A DNA stretch of 64,000 bases, from positions 767,376 to 831,375 of the forward strand of contig CAADRB010000026.1 of NCBI GenBank assembly GCA_900708905.1, read 5' to 3'. This document shows positions 41,201-51,300 of this stretch, in pieces. A program made the position numbers and the translations under genes. The notes below the pieces were generated by a model. The model was not told the origin of the DNA and did not search any database. It saw nothing but the letters and a program-made list of their open reading frames with translations. This stretch comes from Hymenolepis diminuta. Lineage: Eukaryota > Platyhelminthes > Cestoda > Cyclophyllidea > Hymenolepididae. Within the stretch, counting starts at the first letter, position 1; every line of letters starts with the position of its first letter.

Positions 41201-44200
41201 TTTGATACCTGATATTAATCTTTTAAATTTCTCTATGTTACTGTTTGCATCGTTGGGGAAACAGTTGAACATTTCGGTCCGGGAAAATAGAGAGATCAGT
41301 TAGCCATTTCTACCTCTTGACACTTATATATTCACGGTCGTTTGAGAGTTTAAAATAGTGCTTAGTTTATACCACACCAGGAAGATTTAGCGTAAAGATC
41401 GATAAAGATGATTCGTCAAAAGCTATCATTATCAAGTTCAAGGTCACAGTACAGCTTTGTACTAATCGAGTTTCAGATAAAACATATTTAATGTTTTCTT
41501 TTCATGCTCCGACCTTTTGCATAAGCTATTTTTCATAATGGGAGGTTATTTGTCAATCAATCTTTATGTCTCTTGTTGTAAGACTTCCGGGAAAAATAGA
41601 TTGTATGATCGAAGGTTTATAATCGTAGTCATAAACCAATTTCAAAGTGTTTGATAACAGATAGAATTGTACATTTCCAGTTGGCCAAGTTTGGTAAGAT
41701 TTGGGTAGTGCCATCTTCATGGCTACTGCTTTGATAGTTGGTGTGAGATAAGCTGTCAGTTGTACTCAACTAACTCTTGCATGTAAGAAACACCACTTAG
41801 GTATACATTATGACAAGGCTTCAATCAAACTGTGTCAAGGGTTCAAATTAATACTCTCAAATGATCGATTAATTCGCCATATTTTCTAATGTGAGAAATC
41901 GAATAATTGCATTTCTGAACTTGGTTCCCTGAGTTCACTTGATGGGTGGTTGATTGGCATCAGCACTTAAATCTCAAAAAGAATTCTTCCAGATGTTTCT
42001 CTATATCACACGCGTGAGTAGGAAAAGTTGATGATAAACTATATGTTCAAATTCAAAGTACTTTTGATTGTCATTGACACATGTCAGCTGATCCACTTTT
42101 TCGATGTCAGCAAGGCGTTGGTGATTTTGCTTTAGCGAGTTTAATCGAAGATGAATAACGGATTGCCACCAAGCGTGTGTAATCACGTCTGATTTCAAGT
42201 AATTTACGTTTTAGCCTTTGTATTGTTGAATAAAATTATTGAGTTATACTGATTGTGATATTCCAGATGGATTTAAAATTGTTAAATGGTTTCCGAATTC
42301 GAATGCAGTTTCGACTACTGTGAAATAATATATGGAAGTATTGTTATGAATTATGGGATAATTAGTGCGTGTGAGTTTTGCCTTCTGTTCTCGTAGTACA
42401 TTATTCCAATTAATTGGACTTAGGCTCAAAAATGTAAAGGTCGTTAAATAGATTGAGAAAGGTGTGCCGTTCTTTGTAAACAATAAATATTAAATTTAAT
42501 TCGGAGGAAACATATGAGATTTTACTTGGCATTTGTATTATTCATAGGCGTTCGCTTGTAGTTTCTAAAGTCTTCCGGACCTACATGACGGTTCTTTGTG
42601 TTATCTGATTATTTAAATCCCTAATGATCCTTCTCCATTTAAAATAAGAGGTCATTTAAGTGGGATTTAATCTTGTACTATTTGATCAGTCGAAACTTCT
42701 ATTAGTTGAGAACATTTAAGATAGGCTTATTAAAATTCTAGACTCTGGATTCCTCCTCCATCCCCTCCCACTCCAGTAATCATAAATCAGAGGTCATCAT
42801 CTCAAATTTCCATCTATCTCTATATGGGCCTAGGATCAGCTTTCTTACCGTTTTCGTTTACGAACAAATTCTGCACATTTTATCTCACAAATCCCATGTC
42901 CTTTGCGTGCAAATCTAAGGTAAACGAACACGTCTACTTGATAAAAGGCCGCTAATATTAGAGCATGCATGCACGTAACAATTTTAATTTACTCAAGCAA
43001 AAGACTAAGTGAATGTAGGTAGAAGTAGAAGTAATTTATTCAGTCTCCCCCTATCTCCTTTTTTTCCTTTTGTCATAAATTAATGAATAATCAATTCAGT
43101 CTTCATATGAAATAGAGACGTTTTTTCGATATAGGGTACTCTTAAGTAACCTTTCTCTTAAAGGAGAGGTTGGAAGATAGAATCCTTATTTTTTGGACTT
43201 AAGTAATCAAGAAAAAATCGTTTTTAATAAAAAGTTGTGTAAAAAGTGGCAAAATAACTTCGACTTCTCTGAGATTCCATTTACCGACCATTATTTGTAT
43301 TTTTATAGCAGCAATGATAATGAACGAAGTCCTAGAAGCCGAACGAGAACAACTCCAACGAGAGTTAAACCAACGACTCGCGGACTGTGGAACTACCCAT
43401 GCAACTTCCGTTGCAGAGTTGGAGAAGGTTCAAGCTGATCTCTCTGCCCGACTCAGTGCTTCTGAGATTCGCGCGTGCAATCTCGAGTCTGAACGTAACG
43501 CCATTGTCCAGAAGCTCAATGCAACGGTGCGTACCATTTCCCGTCTACTCATATCCTATTTAAGTAATTTAGTGGAGTTGAATTTTGTAATATTTTTTGT
43601 TCTAGGAACGCTTCCTTAACGAACAATTACAAGAACGTGAATTGGAAAGAGAGGAATACCAGACTGAAGTTAGCAATCTTCGATTAGAAATAACAAGCCT
43701 CAGGTTCGTGATGTTATTGACTACTTTTTTAAGAAAAAAATGACGAGTGCTTGGGTGGACCGTAATAAGTTTGAGGTTATATGCTATAACTGGTACTGTT
43801 TTAATCCTTGCGTTCTTTTTTTTCAGTTGAAAAAATTCGTGTCTATCAATCAAGCCTTAGAAATTTTATATATTAATTTAGAAACAAGTTGACTATCCTG
43901 CAGAGACAGAAATCTCTAGAATCTGTGTCGACTTCTTCCTCTCTGGCGCATACACCTTTTGCAAGTCCAATGAAACCCCAGAAGAGTAAATCCCGTCAGA
44001 GCGGTATCCAGGCCCTTGCTACGTCTACACCGGTTACCAATTCCTCTCAAGGTCCAGTACGTCCTCGAACGCTGACCCCCTCTCTCCTCTCTGTGCCTGA
44101 TGCATCAGATCAAAGCGATGTTGATGACTCACCGGCTTTTGAACTCGCTCCGACACCTCAAGGAATGGAGCCTCAGACGCATAGTCTGCCGCGTGATTGG

Positions 44201-47200
44201 GTAAGTCTATTGAAATATTTATTCGTAGAAATGTTTGGTGAAATCTAAGTGTGTATTTACGCTGGAAATTTCTCACTATTTGTTATGTTAATGAATACCT
44301 ACCCACTGCAAATATGGTAGGGTTGTTTCTTCCTTATCTCTATCCGAGCAATCGGTTTGATCTATTCGATTCGATACAGTAGTATTATGTTCTCTATCAC
44401 CTTTGAGATTTTTTGCATATGTTAAGTCATGCATCTTGGGGATGAGTCCTGAATAATTTTATTGGTCTCTGATTCGTAATCTTTACGTGCATAATAATGT
44501 AGTTTTATTATAATAAATAAATTTATATTGAATTTAATAGTGGAACAATTTTTAGGGTTTTTGGGTAAACTACTGAAGGATTTTAGCACTGCCTTTCATT
44601 CTTCCATTTGCCACCGAAAATCTAATATATAATTCATGATTGGGTTTGCCTATTGAAGTCGGTACGTTAATATTATTAATTTTCTTATTTATGCTTTTAT
44701 GGTGAGTGTCCAATTCGCCCTGAGTTTCTTATAATTTCATCTGTTAATGGGAGTTGGAGTTTTAGTTTTCTGATTACTGTTTTTTTCTCTTTTTTCATTA
44801 AATAGGATTACTGATTGGTTCTTTGTATTGATTATAATTAAAGTTACGGTTTACATTGATCGAATTCATTTACTAGTCCATCTAAAATGGATTTTATGAC
44901 ATTCCCTCTGTTTCACTGATGTGTGAGCAAGCATTCCAATAATGGTAGTCATAAAAACTATTTTATTGTAAATGGATTTTTAATTGAATAACAGTTATTT
45001 GATTTAATGGCTAGGCAGTGTCTAAGACCACTGCCATATAACTAATTGCTCAGACCTAGTAGCAAGAAAACAGTCTGCAACTGAGGCGTGTTTGGGCTGC
45101 CTATTTTGCCGATTATGCGGCTATGATGACATTGGAAAACTAATAATAAATAAACTACTGCACGACAAATGGGGCCTGCAAATTCCATTCAATTTAATCG
45201 CAAATCTTAGGATGGGATTCCTAACAAGGGTACTCGGGGAAAATTACATGTTTCAAACATAAGACTGGTTCCTGTGATCTTTCTCTTGAATTGAGAATGC
45301 TATTTGACCTTATAGACTGACATTCGTCTATCATTCTCTTGAAACAACGAGTGAATTTCCCATACTTAAATGTAAACATTTCGTCAGTCATATTTGGTTG
45401 TGGAGAATTTATTTCAATGAATCGCTATTATTTTGATAAACTCACTCAGGTCGCTAATTACAGAAATATAATTCATGTCATTTATTGAATACATGACTAC
45501 TTCTTCGAATTTTTCTCTTTCAATGTCTCCTAAGCTTTCATTACCTTAAAAAATGTAGGTTTTCTAATAGAATATTTACGTTGAAATAACGGATCGTAAT
45601 TATTTGAACAATATTACTCTAATCCTCTACGTGCATTTAGTTCAGATTTGGGCTATAATACTAATGAATTAAACAAATATATGAACTTTGTTCTTACCAA
45701 AATAATGTTAGAGATGTACCAGTAGCTCTATAGTCAAGATATCGATTTTGAAATAGAATAATTTGACTTCTAATTGTTCTCTGATAAAAAGGGATGTAAG
45801 AAGAATATACGCAATATGATGATATGCACGTCGATCTGAGCATGTTTTTTGTAATGATTCTTCACAATGTCTAAAGTAGAGAAACTGGTTTCTGAACTTC
45901 ATACTTTGCCGATAACATGGTATTTTTTTAAACATTTACAGTTCTGAAGATTCTAACAATTTCTTTCTATCACTCTCTGACACGGAACGAAAACCAATAA
46001 GTTGAGTTTGATAAGATTACGTCGGTCAGTAAGGACTCAACATAAAAAACAATAACTTTGCTTCAGCATTACATATGGGTACCACTTTTGGCATTATGAA
46101 AATCTTCGATCTTCTTAATCCTACAGTCACATTTCATCGTCCTTTATTGCAAGCATTACTCCTTCTAGAACTTTGCTCAGACATTCGGTCTCTAGTCGCT
46201 GTTTACATAAGAAGAATCTCTATTTTATTACATTGCATCAATATCGACTGCTTGAAGTCCATTTTTATAGTGGATAATTGATGTCAGTGATACTCACTTT
46301 TCACCACTGAAGCAGACCAATTGAATCATTAAGAAAGTCGGTATTTCAAGTGATCCATTGCCTAATTCATAATATGCCATCCCTCATAGGATGGTCAAAC
46401 ATAATCATGTATTAACATTTTATGATTTTCTAACTGTAGATTCGTTTGACAAGTAAATTTGAATAGGATTAGGTTATCCGTTACAAATTTAGCAATTAAA
46501 ATCCAGATAGTTAAATCGCGTCTTATGACCTAGTTCTCGTTTTAGGACGCCGGAATAACACCTTCACTAAGTAAGATGAAAATGAATTGTAGTTATAGAA
46601 TGTAAAAAAATTTTTCACTATTTAAAATCAAATTTAATTGTGTATTGGAAGTTCAATTGAAATATTTCTTTTTTTTCGGAAGATAATGTATTCAAGTTTA
46701 TACCCTGATTCACTTTAACATTGCCAGCACTCTCAGCAATATGAAATTATCATAAGCAATTATAATAAATAACAATAGTAATCTTGCCAGGAACTCGAAT
46801 TAATATAGACACATGTCACTTGCGATTATAAGCAAACAGAACAAGGCCCAGTTGAAATCATGTGAAAATATGATTAGTCCGCGAAATAAACTTAAATAAT
46901 ATAAAAAAAAGTAAGTGTCGGTCCTAATTATTATTTTTTCTGACACTATTCTGTCCTATAAGTAGACTAGAGAGCATTTTCTACGAAATGGCTTACTTAT
47001 TGGACATTATTTTCGTCTATGTTTGGGAACTGAATTTCAAACCGAAAGAGAAGTATCCATGGGGAATTTTTACAGAAGATTAACCATTTGTAGTTTGATT
47101 CATTCTGTCACTGTTATAGAAAATGATTAGAAAGTACCTCTCTATAAGGATTTCGAACGTCTAACTTGAAAAAATTACCAAGTTGAGAAACCACTTTTTT

Positions 47201-47540
47201 AGTGCAAGAATGACAATGGATCATTGCAGAAGTACATGCTCAAATCGATGCAAAGATCGTAAAGAACTGTCATTTAAAACTCAATTCATGTAGTAAACTC
47301 CAGAATGGTTTAATAATCTGCAAACGAATTTTAGTTTCAAATAAATTGAAAATTTCCTTTATCAAAATACGGTTTAAGAACTAAAATATTTAACTTTTAT
47401 TTCTCTATTTACGTTTATTAATGCCGTATTTGATCTCTTTATCGGCAATTTGATTTCAACACATACCCTATTACTAATCTAATCCACAGGGTGTCTCCTC
47501 TACTTCGCAACAGCAAAAAATAACTTGGATTGAATTCTAA
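11255..47540 (+). CDS. Coiled-coil protein, 5' unit of pericentrin/AKAP9-like locus (1004 aa)
   Basis: Twenty exons: 11255-11456, 11567-11752, 11794-12068, 17815-18127, 19906-20278, 23093-23144, 24458-24670, 29041-29133, 29371-29463, 29533-29626, 32135-32193, 34145-34185, 34257-34375, 34495-34536, 34623-34694, 35500-35601, 43309-43526, 43606-43703, 43882-44200, 47490-47540. Phases close throughout. ATG 11255 has an in-frame TAG upstream with no codon block between. Coiled coil is evident at residues about 68-185, 665-775 and 777-895; an acidic Ser/Pro region (EDSSEEEKATP) lies near 240-325. The segment ERFLNEQLQERELEREEYQT (about 850-870) resembles, from memory, a conserved coiled coil of AKAP9/pericentrin. 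Likely a cytoplasmic or centrosomal scaffold, inferred mostly from its continuity with the PACT exons. The final exon may be an alternative end. Confidence 0.72.
11753..11793 (+). other. Very short intron (41 bp)
   Basis: Donor CAAG|GTATTG and acceptor TTTGTCTAG|CTGAACG. Removing it joins LETLKEQ to AERLQMENNAY and keeps the heptad pattern of the coiled coil. Reading through meets the stop at 11791-11793, so splicing is required. Confidence 0.8.
13590..13745 (+). repeat. SINE-like repeat, 3' part
   Basis: Contains GACTAATGAAAATGGTAGGA and a nearby CTCATCAGACAGA, matching the body of the other copies (AATGAAAATGGTAGAATTC, CTCATCAGAGAGG). The tRNA-like head is poorly preserved; GGCGGACATTCAGT near 13607 may be its remnant. 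Confidence 0.45.
14410..15160 (+). repeat. Degenerate direct-repeat tract
   Basis: A core resembling TTCAAGTCGTAATAACTTTGG recurs near 14420, 14580, 14757, 14871 and 15118, mostly about 115-250 nt apart, each time followed by GT-rich then AT-rich sequence. Two copies (14871, 15118) are nearly the same over the core. Nature unknown; an old tandem array or nested copies of one element are both possible. Confidence 0.5.
16081..16195 (-). repeat. SINE-like repeat, minus orientation
   Basis: On the minus strand: GGTGACACAGTGGTTAACAT head with an A-box-like TGGTTAACATG, then GTGCACATTCAGTGAACGAA, and GGAAAGACGCTTTCCCCGGG tail. These three blocks appear in the same order in the copy at 6970-7160. 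Internal deletion relative to that copy. Confidence 0.6.
20279..23092 (+). other. 2.8-kb intron, SINE-like fragment only
   Basis: Donor GTCGT|GTAAGT and acceptor CTGCTTTGTAG. Contains a SINE-like copy near 21265-21425 and an AGACTAGACTAGAT palindromic cluster near 20990. No exon recognised. Confidence 0.6.
21265..21425 (+). repeat. SINE-like repeat, 3' part
   Basis: GGATTCAATACTCATCGGTG parallels GAGTTCAATGCTCATCGGCG of the best copy at 32.94 kb, followed by GCTCATCGGAGGGACTCTAA and AAAGCACTTTCCTTC, matching the family 3' blocks. Confidence 0.5.
24840..25005 (+). repeat. SINE-like repeat, 3' part
   Basis: Contains GATGCCCATCCAGTGATGCAA, GGTGGTAGAATGCG, CCTCATCAGAGTGACTT and ends CTTGGGAGTGATAATAATTA. 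The tail (CTTGGGAGT plus ATAATAAT) matches the reverse complement of the copy at 6970-7160, fixing the 3' end of the family. Confidence 0.55.
25680..25693. repeat. Perfect 14-bp palindrome
   Basis: CTAGACTAGTCTAG is its own reverse complement; it is followed by a second CTAGAC..CTAGACTATAG cluster. A related AGACTAGACTAGA run occurs near 20990. Function unknown. Confidence 0.8.
29627..32134 (+). other. 2.5-kb intron, nothing else supported
   Basis: Donor CAAG|GTATGG, acceptor CATTTTTAG. An antisense ORF at 31442-31678 has no recognisable family. No RNA gene seen. Confidence 0.55.
32194..34144 (+). other. 2.0-kb intron with the best-preserved SINE-like copy
   Basis: Donor AAG|GTATTT and acceptor CTTTAG|AGC. 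Contains the SINE-like element at 32940-33140. ORFs on either strand here have no recognisable family. Confidence 0.55.
32940..33140 (+). repeat. tRNA-derived SINE-like element, best copy
   Basis: Starts GGCGGCACAG with an A-box-like TGGTTAACGTG (32951-32961) and a B-box-like GAGTTCAATGC (32986-32996) about 35 nt apart, as in a pol III promoter of tRNA origin. The body has AATGGGGTGAATAAAAGG, CTCATCAGTAGGGCTC and CATGCTTTCCTAAATTGG, matching the 3' blocks of the other copies. Length about 200 bp. It is not a tRNA gene: no acceptor stem closes. Confidence 0.65.
34695..35499 (+). other. Probable GC-AG intron
   Basis: Exon ends LEAKQ plus one base (CAAG) followed by GCGAGT; the next exon starts after TCTCTTCAG with CC, giving LEAKQ-A-SQPSYMAEITKL in continuous frame. 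No GT donor in suitable phase was seen in the 30 codons that follow. The acceptor is strong. GC-AG is the best-known minor class of U2 introns. Confidence 0.65.
37776..38180 (-). pseudogene. Possible relic of a ciliary DUF4200-type coiled-coil gene (CFAP100/CCDC37-like)
   Basis: Minus strand, one frame from about 38180 to 37970 reads ERKDEMKKLKQISARN, then FDFIKETMRVALDLKRTRI, a TGA (38055-38053), KLDTNLI, a TAA (38031-38029), then VLEEDRRRFRKFLDVEQ up to the gap. The pattern FxxxxxxxxLxxKRxxI ... LEEDxxxFxxFL is, from memory, that of the DUF4200 domain of CFAP100/CCDC37/CCDC38 ciliary proteins. Two in-frame stops within about 65 codons and the location inside an intron suggest a dead retrocopy or fragment. 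The part beyond the gap (QIASYKPIKKRND) may continue it. Alternative: exons of a nested live gene, or chance. Confidence 0.35.
37892..37969. other. Assembly gap (78 N)
   Basis: Run of 78 N. It interrupts the possible antisense pseudogene. ORFs drawn across it are not meaningful. Confidence 0.99.
38545..38640 (+). repeat. SINE-like fragment, 5' part
   Basis: AAGGTCAATACCCACCGAGG and GCAAATCTAATGATGTGAAT parallel the B-box region and following sequence of the 32.94-kb copy (GAGTTCAATGCTCATCGGCG, GCAAATCTTGTAAGCAGATT). The 3' half is absent or too diverged. Confidence 0.4.
44201..47489 (+). other. 3.3-kb intron before the short terminal exon
   Basis: Donor GATTGG|GTAAGT and acceptor CTAATCCACAG. 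If the intron is not removed, translation ends at TAA 44246-44248. No additional exon recognised. Confidence 0.5.
47490..47540 (+). other. Candidate terminal exon of the 5' unit
   Basis: After CTAATCCACAG, 16 codons (GVSSTSQQQKITWIEF) and TAA in the phase left by the exon ending at 44200. AATAAA follows 42 nt after the stop. Too short to prove by homology; the downstream signal and correct phase support it. Confidence 0.5.
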
Positions 47541-47581
47541 TCTTCTTTATGACTAACTATGAACTAAAAAATTCCTGGAGT

Positions 47582-47587
47582 AATAAA
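47582..47587 (+). terminator. Candidate poly(A) signal of the 5' unit
   Basis: AATAAA 42 nt after the stop at 47540. Chance AATAAA is common in such AT-rich DNA, so its weight comes from its position. Confidence 0.45.
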
Positions 47588-48326
47588 TCCTAATTAATTA
47601 AACTAATTTAATAAGGGGATATTAGTCTTTCTTCAAAATTAATAGATTCTGCTTTATTTGCAACTTAAGTTACTCTATCACATTCTGTTTTTTTGTCAGA
47701 TTTTCATACGTGTAGTTCTCTATCTTGTAAAATTTAATTCTGATGAAAAATCTTTCTTTGATTAACAGACTTTGGGTCCACGCTTTGAATTCTTACTGGC
47801 GGCAGCTCCGTCACTCAGTCACAATCATTTCCGCAACTGTGCAACTAATACTTTTCTGGAATTTAATATTCTTTAGAAACTCTATTCTCATTGCAATTTT
47901 GGAGTAAAAGAGATGGGTCGGGTTGCTCCTCTCATGTCGTAATCAATCTTGGATGCATTATGACAACTTGATGGTCAATTAGAGTTAATTGATTAACTGC
48001 CTTGTCATAAAGCAATTTAACAAAATTAGTTTTTTAAGGTATATATTGACGGGATTTTAATAGGTTTTACCCCTTTGACATCCATTATATGTGGCGCGAT
48101 GATAGTAGAATCACGCATTTGTACCATAGCCGTGAAAGCACGCACACCTTTTGTACACTTACGCTCCTGCATTTCTAAGCACGCTCATAGATGATTGGTA
48201 CTCTGAGTACAAGATTTTGCACACACCATTGCGTGATTAAGGACTACCCTAAGTCTCTTCGTCATTTGCTCGTGGATGAAGCCTAGTGCGGTCGTCGGCA
48301 ATAGTTAAAATAACAACTCAATCACC
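47588..48326 (+). promoter_or_regulatory. Putative promoter/5' UTR or trans-splice region of the 3' unit
   Basis: 740-bp spacer with no coding potential. The last 270 bp are less AT-rich than the flanks. An in-frame TAA at 48306-48308 precedes ATG 48327 with no AG between them, so the ATG exon cannot be an ordinary internal exon in this frame. CAATAG at 48299-48304 could be a spliced-leader acceptor 22 nt before the ATG. The ATG context (ATCACCATGA) is favourable. Confidence 0.4.
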
Positions 48327-51300
48327 ATGACGACGCCATCTGCCCATTCTTCTCGACGGGCCCTCTCCTCTTCCTCTATCTGGACTCCTCGATCTGATAT
48401 GTTGTTAGATTCAAGTTGGAGTGAGGATAGTGACTATCATTCACCCGGAAATTGCGAGAATTACTACAAACGCCTTATGGCTGCTAGTCAGTTAGAAGCC
48501 CTGGAAGCTGAATTAAATAAAATTGTACTTTTGCGGTCGGAAATCGTCCGATCGGAGATGAACCTTTATGGGGTAATTTCATTGTAAATTCTTCATTTAT
48601 ATCAATACCTTAAACGGTCGTTCATATATATTATTTGCTATTTATTTGTTCAATCAATTTTCTATTTCAGTCCCGACCTCTGAGTGCTGGAGACGCCCTC
48701 CTACGACAACAAGTCCGACCTCCAGTGAAAATGATTACCACGAGTGTTGGAGGATGTCCGGTTGAACTTGTGGATGTATCTATTTCTGCTCAGAATTCTC
48801 TGTCCGACCCCTCTAGCAGTTCCCCAACTGAAATTGATGGGGATTTAGATACAACAGATGAGTTAGAGGATGTTGAGACTGTTACTACCACAGCTGCTGC
48901 TATGGGATTAGTTACCACGGTGACGACAACCAAGAAAAAACGAAAAAATGGACGGCACAATCCCACTACGTCGGTTTCCCGTATGATTACTTCCCCTGAA
49001 GTCTCACCGAATAACCTTGGATTAGATGTGGAAATGAGGCATGTTGCAGAAGTACAAGAACTTGTAAGTTAATGGTTTTCCATTTATTGCCACTTAAATA
49101 GTATGGTAGATGATTGTTTTTTCATACTTATTTTTTTAGCGGGAGGCGCTTATTGCGGCACAGAACTTATTGGCTGAGAAGGAAATGGAGCTTGAAGATA
49201 TGAGAGCTCAGTTCGAAGTGAGTCTTACAATATTAAAATAAACGCAAAATTTGTAATAACTTGGGTCTTATTCCTAAATAGCGTGCATTCAGCGCCATGT
49301 GTAAGTATTTTACCATTTTGAGCGCTAGTGAAAGCAACCCATTATTTGAAGAATCGTAATTATCCGCTTATTTTAATTAATTTAATTAGATTGGGTAGTA
49401 CACGTTATATCTTTGATCTGGCGAAAATACGATATGTGGCATTAATTGTTCAAATGAAACGTTCAAAGACTTGTCGAAATTTTCTTATCATTACCATATG
49501 TCTGTTAGGGTTATAAATTAATAGAAATGATTTCTTATGTATGGTCTTGAAAATTAGACTGAATTTTTCTTAGTTTGAGGATGACATTTGAAAAGGTGGT
49601 CTTTGACGCATCAGGAAGTGATCATTATATTCTAGGCTGTTTTTGCAGATATTACTGCACACTGATGTCTTCCATATTTTTTTATCTAACCTTTGGGGCT
49701 TAGATTAATATTTTTTTGGTATTGATGCATTATTTGATGCTTATCTCACTCTCCTTGTCTCTCGCTATACTAATTTATCGTTTTCTTATAGCCGCATATA
49801 AAGCCATTGCATGAAAGCGTGGAGGTTCAAACCTCGACTAACGCCCCTGCTGACTCTGGAGCCTGTTGGTCATGCAAATCCCAGCTTACGCACCTTAACA
49901 ACAACTCCATAGTCGCCATTGGTGCTGTCTCAACATCACAAACCCAACAAATCCCAACCTCAACACAAACCCAACGGGGTTCTCGAGATTCTACCCTCTC
50001 ACCACCCCCCTTGACTCAACAACATTCAGAAGGGTCCTCTGGTTCAAACGCTGAAGCATTCGTCTCGAGTGAACTTGGAGATGGGGAAGAAGAAGACCAG
50101 ATTATTGATGTTGATGAAGAAGAAGCGGAAATGTACCAGCAGATGGAACATGCGGTAAGTCTCTTAGTGGTGAGAAGACTATTTTGGGGCTGTCAACCCA
50201 CTTAGGTAGAATCACGACGTATTTACGTATTCCTCTGTTTTTGCGTGCTTTTATCAGTAAAATTAATGTGGATATTTTTCTGAAAAATTGATCTACATTT
50301 TATTTAAAATAGAATTAAAATAAGCCTCTTATTAATCGAGAATCACATTAGTGGATTTTTGAAAAAAACTGGAGATGTCAAATTGTCATTGATTGATGGT
50401 TGTTGAGGTAATATTGTTACTTAATAACTTGTTGTTGACCTGCCCCTTGAAATGCGTCTATTGTTTCGATTTTCTATCTGCAAATAACCTGTGTCACCTC
50501 TCTTTGATATCGGAAATAATGAATAGGTGAGTGTCTGCCTTTGACTTTTACGCTTCCAAATGTCTGTGTTCTCGAGTTTTACAAATTTGGGATCAAGGTC
50601 AATATACCCCCCGGCGGGGGGTATATTGACCTTGATACANNNNNNNNNNNNNNNNNNNNNNNNNNNNNNNNNNNNNNNNNNNNNNNNNNNNNNNNNNNNN
50701 NNNNNNNNNNNNNNNNNNNNNNNNNNNNNNNNNNNNNNNNNNNNNNNNNNNNNNNNNNNNNNNNNNNNNNNNNNNNNNNNNNNNNNNNNNNNNNNNNNNN
50801 NNNNNNNNNNNNNNNNNNNNNNNNNNNNNNNNNNNNNNNNNNNNNNNNNNNNNNNNNNNNNNNNNNNNNNNNNNNNNNNNNNNNNNNNNNNNNNNNNNNN
50901 NNNNNNNNNNNNNNNNNNNNNNNNNNNNNNNNNNNNNNNNNNNNNNNNNNNNNNNNNNNNNNNNNNNNNNNNNNNNNNNNNNNNNNNNNNNNNNNNNNNN
51001 NNNNNNNNNNNNNNNNNNNNNNNNNNNNNNNNNNNNNNNNNNNNNNNNNNNNNNNNNNNNNNNNNNNNNNNNNNNNNNNNNNNNNNNNNNNNNNNNNNNN
51101 NNNNNNNNNNNNNNNNNNNNNNNNNNNNNNNNNNNNNNNNNNNNNNNNNNNNNNNNNNNNNNNNNNNNNNNNNNNNNNNNNNNNNNNNNNNNNNNNNNNN
51201 NNNNNNNNNNNNNNNNNNNNNNNNNNNNNNNNNNNNNNNNNNNNNNNNNNNNNNNNNNNNNNNNNNNNNNNNNNNNNNNNNNNNNNNNNNNNNNNNNNNN

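Larger units (their letters stand above)
35602..43308 (+). other. 7.7-kb intron, largest in the window
   Basis: Donor TTGT|GTAAGT and acceptor TTTTTATAG|CAGCAATGATAATG. The exons join as FDAQL-S-AMIMNEVLEAE. It contains a 78-nt assembly gap, a possible antisense pseudogene relic and a SINE-like fragment. The remaining sequence is AT-rich with no recognisable gene. Confidence 0.65.
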
